NCBI GenBank assembly: GCA_013153455.1
Contig: JAADEK010000105.1
Span: forward strand, 1-15,392
Source of the DNA: Aquificota bacterium
Lineage (GTDB): Bacteria; Aquificota; Aquificia; Aquificales; Aquificaceae
Direction of reading: 5' to 3'
DNA: 15,392 bases
Below are positions 12,717-15,392 of the stretch, one piece after another. The notes under the pieces were generated by a model. That model did not search any database, had not been told where the DNA came from, and saw nothing but the letters and a program-made list of their open reading frames with translations. The first letter of the stretch is position 1. Each line of letters opens with the position of its first letter. A program made the position numbers and the translations under genes.

Positions 12717-13274
12717 TTAATCTACAAACCTTGACGGGTCTTTTCTAATCTTTTCAAGGAGCTCCTTCTTCCCGTCAACGAAGACCGCGACCCACTGTGC
12801 GAGCCTCTCACCAAGTCTTCTGCAGGCTTCCTTTTCCTCTTGAGTTCTCGGCTCTCCCGCAACGACCGCGCCGTAGTGAAGCGTGAACTTTTTCCCCACG
12901 TAGTCCGTAACCCCGAAGACCAAAAACCCGAAGTTCATGAGAATCGTAAGGACGGACATACACGCGACCTCGTTCCCCCCTCCCCAACCGCCGGAGGAAG
13001 AAAAGGCGCAACCTATCTTCCCGTCTATCTCACCCCACAACTCACCGAGAACCTCGTCAAAGAAGCGCTTAAGCCTCCAAGACACGACGCCCATGTGGGT
13101 GGGTGTCCCCACCGCAAGACCGTCCGCCCAGAGGACGTCTTCTTTAGTCGCCTCGCTCACGCGCTTAAGCCTTACCTCCGTTCCCTCAACACGCAAAGCC
13201 CCCTCCGCTACGAGCTTAGCCATCTTCTCGGTGTTTCCCGTTTGGGTGTCGTAAACGATTAGAACCCTGCCCAT
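12717..13274 (-). CDS. Flavodoxin-like/WrbA-type NAD(P)H:quinone oxidoreductase family protein
   Basis: A 185-residue flavodoxin-fold protein. The FMN phosphate loop YDTQTGNTEKMA (8-19) is textbook, followed by VGTPTHMGVVSW (55-66) contacting the flavin ring and FSSSGGWGGGNE (91-102), which corresponds to the WrbA loop FTSTGTQHGGQE. It is therefore closer to WrbA/flavodoxin-like quinone reductases than to short electron-carrier flavodoxins, although it is slightly shorter than WrbA (about 198). It may do two-electron quinone reduction or carry electrons; the substrate is not readable. No Shine-Dalgarno; TTTAAAAT ends 7 bases before the ATG, so it may be translated from a leaderless mRNA. It heads the dksA-alaC group and is divergent from gmk. 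Confidence 0.85.
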   Translation of the reverse strand: MGRVLIVYDTQTGNTEKMAKLVAEGALRVEGTEVRLKRVSEATKEDVLWADGLAVGTPTHMGVVSWRLKRFFDEVLGELWGEIDGKIGCAFSSSGGWGGGNEVACMSVLTILMNFGFLVFGVTDYVGKKFTLHYGAVVAGEPRTQEEKEACRRLGERLAQWVAVFVDGKKELLEKIRKDPSRFVD

Positions 13275-13312
13275 AAGAAAAATTTTAAAAGAGAGTATGA
13301 TAATTTCCTATT
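13275..13312. promoter_or_regulatory. 38-base divergent flavodoxin/gmk spacer with back-to-back -10 boxes
   Basis: Minus strand: TTTAAAAT (13289-13282), 7 bases before the flavodoxin ATG. Plus strand: GATAAT (13299-13304, 5 of 6), 8 bases before the gmk ATG. Neither gene has a Shine-Dalgarno, so both transcripts may start at the initiation codon. No -35 hexamers visible. Confidence 0.4.
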
Positions 13313-13960
13313 ATGGGAAGGCTGTTCATACTTTCCGCACCCTCGGGGACGGGAAAGACAACCGTAGCCCAGAAAATACTCTCGGAACTTACAGATATAG
13401 AAAAAGTCGTCACATACACAACGAGGAAACCCAGACCCACCGAGAGGGACGGCGTTGATTACGTCTTCACGAGCAAGGAAGACTTTCTGAAAAAAGCGGA
13501 GGAGGGGTTCTTCCTTGAGTATGCGAACGTATACGGGAACTTTTACGGGACTCCTAAGGAGCACGTTGAGAGGATAATATCCGAAGGGAAGGACGCCCTT
13601 CTCGTTATAGACGTTCAGGGAGCCTTCAGGGTAAAGGAGATGATGCCCTCCGCGGTGAGTATATTCCTGCTTCCGCCTTCCCTTGAGGAGCTAAAGAGGA
13701 GGATAGAGATGAGGGGCTTCAGGGACGAAAACCTTGAGAGGAGACTCTCAACCGCGCAAAAGGAGATTCCCTGCGCGAGATACTTTGATTACATCGTCGT
13801 CAACGATTTTCTCAACGATGCGGTTGAGAAGGTAAAGGCTATAATCATTTCTTATAGAGTAGAAAAAAACAGAATGTTAAAAGAGGCGGAGCGCCTCAGG
13901 CTCGGCAAGGAAATCGTAAACCTTCTCAGAGGAGGTAAGTGCTATGTCAAGGAGACCTAA
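13313..13960 (+). CDS. gmk: Guanylate kinase
   Basis: A 215-residue GMP kinase that converts GMP to GDP with ATP. The P-loop APSGTGKTT (9-17, Lys15) is followed by the GMP-binding YTTRKPRPTERDGVDYVF (35-52) and the conserved YANVYGNFYGTPKEHV block (69-84). LLVIDVQGA (97-105) gives the Walker B/base-binding strand, and LERRLSTAQKE (136-146) the lid. The length is normal, with a C-terminal helix of about 20 extra residues. No Shine-Dalgarno; a GATAAT box 8 bases upstream suggests a leaderless message. It overlaps rpoZ by 17 bases, the classic gmk-rpoZ order. Confidence 0.96.
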   Translation: MGRLFILSAPSGTGKTTVAQKILSELTDIEKVVTYTTRKPRPTERDGVDYVFTSKEDFLKKAEEGFFLEYANVYGNFYGTPKEHVERIISEGKDALLVIDVQGAFRVKEMMPSAVSIFLLPPSLEELKRRIEMRGFRDENLERRLSTAQKEIPCARYFDYIVVNDFLNDAVEKVKAIIISYRVEKNRMLKEAERLRLGKEIVNLLRGGKCYVKET

Positions 13961-14162
13961 GATAGAGGAAGCACTAAAGAGGGTAGAGTCGCGCTACGAG
14001 CTCGTTCACGCTGCGGTAAAGAGAACCCTCCAGCTCCTGAAGGAGGGGGAGGACTTCTTCGTAAAGGTTGACGACGAGCTTTACAAAAAGACATTCGTCG
14101 CCATAGAAGACATAGCGGAAGGGAAGGTAAAGATAGTAAGGATTAAAGAAGAGGAGAAATGA
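13944..14162 (+). CDS. rpoZ: DNA-directed RNA polymerase omega subunit
   Basis: A 72-residue omega subunit that helps fold and hold the beta-prime subunit. The conserved start RPKIEEALKRVESRYELVHAAVKR (4-27) matches the family's first helices, with the Arg/Tyr/Leu residues that clamp beta-prime, followed by AIEDIAEGKVKI (52-63). The start ATG lies in the end of gmk, with GGAGG upstream. The stop overlaps the next start codon (ATGA). Location right after gmk supports the call. Confidence 0.93.
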   Translation: MSRRPKIEEALKRVESRYELVHAAVKRTLQLLKEGEDFFVKVDDELYKKTFVAIEDIAEGKVKIVRIKEEEK

Positions 14163-15346
14163 TTCTCGTCCTTTCCCTTCTGGTTTCCCTCGTTTTTGCC
14201 CTTCAGGAGCTTGAGAAGGGCGAGATAGAAAAGCTGTTTTTCAAGCTCGCAAAAAACACAATATCACCCGTAGAACTCAAAGCCCTAAAAGCCTACATAG
14301 AGGAGTTAAAGATAGAGGTAGAGCCTTACCTAAGGCTCTACGCGAAGGCTCTCGTCCTTGAGAGGGAGGGAAAGCTCGGGGACGCTATAGAACTATACCT
14401 CAGGTCAATAGAGCTTAACCCCGATTACAACCCCTCCTATTACAGATTTAACTTTCTCATAAGGAAGGTAAAAAATAAGGAGGTATACAGGGAGAAAATA
14501 GCGAAGATTTTGCGCGAGCGCTTCAAAACCCCCCCTCCTGTCCTTGTGAAAAACCCGAGGGAGCACTACGTTTTTCTCGTTGAGAAGATGAGTCAATACC
14601 TCTTTGTGTTCAAGGGCAACAAGCTCGTAGAGCTTTACCCCGTCACGACGGGCAAGAACATAGGGGACAAGGAAAGGGAAGGGGACGGAAAGACGCCGGA
14701 GGGCGTATACTACTTTACGCGCTTCATCCCCCCCCAGCAGCTCCCGGAGATGTACGGAGGCATAGCGGTAGCCCTCAACTACCCGAACCCCTACGACAGA
14801 CTCCTCGGAAAGACGGGAGGAGGGATATGGCTCCACGGGAGCAACGAAGAGGACCGCGATAAGCTCCCCTTCAGCACGCGCGGGTGCGTCGTTGCCCAAA
14901 CGAAGGTTTTAAAAGAGTCAATAGTCCCCAAGATAGACCTCACGAACACGCTCATAGGCATCTACAAAACGATACCCAAGGAGCTTGAAATTGACGACGT
15001 TATCTCATTCTTAAGAAGCTGGGAAAGGGCTTGGGAGAGGAAAGACCTTGAGGGTTTCATATCCTTTTACTCGGAAAACTTCACGTGGAAGGGAGGAGGT
15101 CTCAAGGAATGGAGGAACTACAAAAGACGAACCATACTATCAAAGAAGTATATAAAGGTAAAGATATCGGACCTTACGGTTCTTGCGTTTGCAAAACTCG
15201 GGGACAAAAAGCCCCGCTACTACGTCGCTGAGTTCTTTCAAGAGTATGAATCTGACACATACGCGGACAAAGGCATAAAGAGGATGTATATAGTTAGGGA
15301 AAAAGGGAGATTAAAGATACTCTCGGAAGAATTTACGATAAAGTAG
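14159..15346 (+). CDS. Exported L,D-transpeptidase-fold enzyme with NTF2-like C-terminus (Csd6/Pgp2-like, possible LD-carboxypeptidase)
   Basis: A 395-residue envelope protein. Residues 1-15 are a signal peptide (LSLLVSLVFA). Residues 20-125 are helical with a TPR-like stretch (AKALVLEREGKLGDAIELYL, then NPDYNPSYY). Residues 136-270 form the YkuD catalytic domain, with IWLHGSN (His226) and STRGCVV (239-245), placing the nucleophile Cys243. Residues 278-395 look like an NTF2-type domain (WERAWERKDLEGFISFYSENF is typical). This order of helical, YkuD and NTF2 domains is that of H. pylori Csd6 and C. jejuni Pgp2, which trim peptidoglycan tetrapeptides to tripeptides and shape the cell. Cross-linking transpeptidation remains possible. 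The start overlaps the rpoZ stop (ATGA) behind GAGGAG. It is cotranscribed with gmk-rpoZ. Confidence 0.88.
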   Translation: MILVLSLLVSLVFALQELEKGEIEKLFFKLAKNTISPVELKALKAYIEELKIEVEPYLRLYAKALVLEREGKLGDAIELYLRSIELNPDYNPSYYRFNFLIRKVKNKEVYREKIAKILRERFKTPPPVLVKNPREHYVFLVEKMSQYLFVFKGNKLVELYPVTTGKNIGDKEREGDGKTPEGVYYFTRFIPPQQLPEMYGGIAVALNYPNPYDRLLGKTGGGIWLHGSNEEDRDKLPFSTRGCVVAQTKVLKESIVPKIDLTNTLIGIYKTIPKELEIDDVISFLRSWERAWERKDLEGFISFYSENFTWKGGGLKEWRNYKRRTILSKKYIKVKISDLTVLAFAKLGDKKPRYYVAEFFQEYESDTYADKGIKRMYIVREKGRLKILSEEFTIK

Positions 15347-15356
15347 GGGGAGACGT

Positions 15357-15392
15357 ATGTTCATAACGATTTTTTTGGTATTTACCGCCATC
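15357..15392 (+). CDS. Start of an unidentified gene with a hydrophobic N-terminus, cut by the window edge
   Basis: Twelve codons from an ATG behind GGGGGAGA, 10 bases after the preceding stop. The visible residues (MFITIFLVFTAI) are hydrophobic, as in a signal peptide or first membrane helix. Nothing more can be said. Confidence 0.55.
   Translation, partial: MFITIFLVFTAI

Noticed and set aside
14405..14899. 164-codon minus-strand frame opposite the L,D-transpeptidase-like gene
   Set aside because: Shadow of the catalytic domain coding sequence; no independent support.

Overview
The window reads as a compact chromosome segment from a thermophilic, Gram-negative bacterium, most likely of the order Aquificales. 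This is inferred from recall, not from a search. The pointers are heavy use of AGG, ATA, CTT and GAG codons, very short or negative intergenic distances, charged Lys/Glu/Arg-rich proteins, and a tpx N-terminus that looks like Aquifex. Almost every base is coding. There are no rRNAs, tRNAs, insertion sequences, CRISPR arrays or non-coding gaps over 300 bases.

Layout. (a) Minus-strand group, 3552 down to 1: an MCE (MlaD-type) lipid-transport protein with a long helical repeat region and a beta-rich C-terminus, an M29-type aminopeptidase, a Crp/Fnr-family regulator, and the start of thiol peroxidase tpx. A candidate Fnr-type site lies between the regulator and tpx. (b) Plus-strand pair, 3580-4673: peroxiredoxin Q (bcp) and endonuclease III (nth). 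(c) Minus-strand group, 7699 down to 4685: lepB, ispF, a predicted nucleotidyltransferase, a small basic ORF, and a thioredoxin-reductase-like flavoprotein whose usual NADPH-binding motifs are missing. (d) Plus strand, 7764-10844: an orphan coiled-coil protein, then leuA, a two-helix membrane protein and a DsbC-type disulfide isomerase, closed by a clear rho-independent terminator. (e) Minus-strand group, 13274 down to 10877: flavodoxin/WrbA-like protein, dksA, alaC and a small protein ending in Cys-Cys. (f) Plus strand, 13313 to the end: gmk, rpoZ, an L,D-transpeptidase-fold enzyme with an NTF2-like C-terminus (Csd6/Pgp2-like), and the start of another gene.

How the genes fit together. Much of the window is about the envelope and thiol/peroxide chemistry: two peroxiredoxins (tpx, bcp), a thioredoxin-reductase-like enzyme, a periplasmic disulfide isomerase, a flavodoxin-like protein and a Crp/Fnr regulator, plus signal peptidase, an MCE transporter and a peptidoglycan trimming enzyme. 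The rest is housekeeping: leucine, alanine and isoprenoid synthesis, GMP kinase, RNA polymerase omega, DksA and base-excision repair.

The points most worth a second look are: the possible single-chain inner-to-outer-membrane MCE protein with three 43-residue repeats; the Fnr-like box at -41.5 from a predicted tpx start site; a recurring TTTAAAAT-like box placed 7-9 bases before the ATG of genes that lack a Shine-Dalgarno sequence, which suggests leaderless transcripts from very short divergent spacers; and the altered cofactor-binding site of the thioredoxin reductase homologue. No phage, defence island or obviously novel multi-gene system was found.
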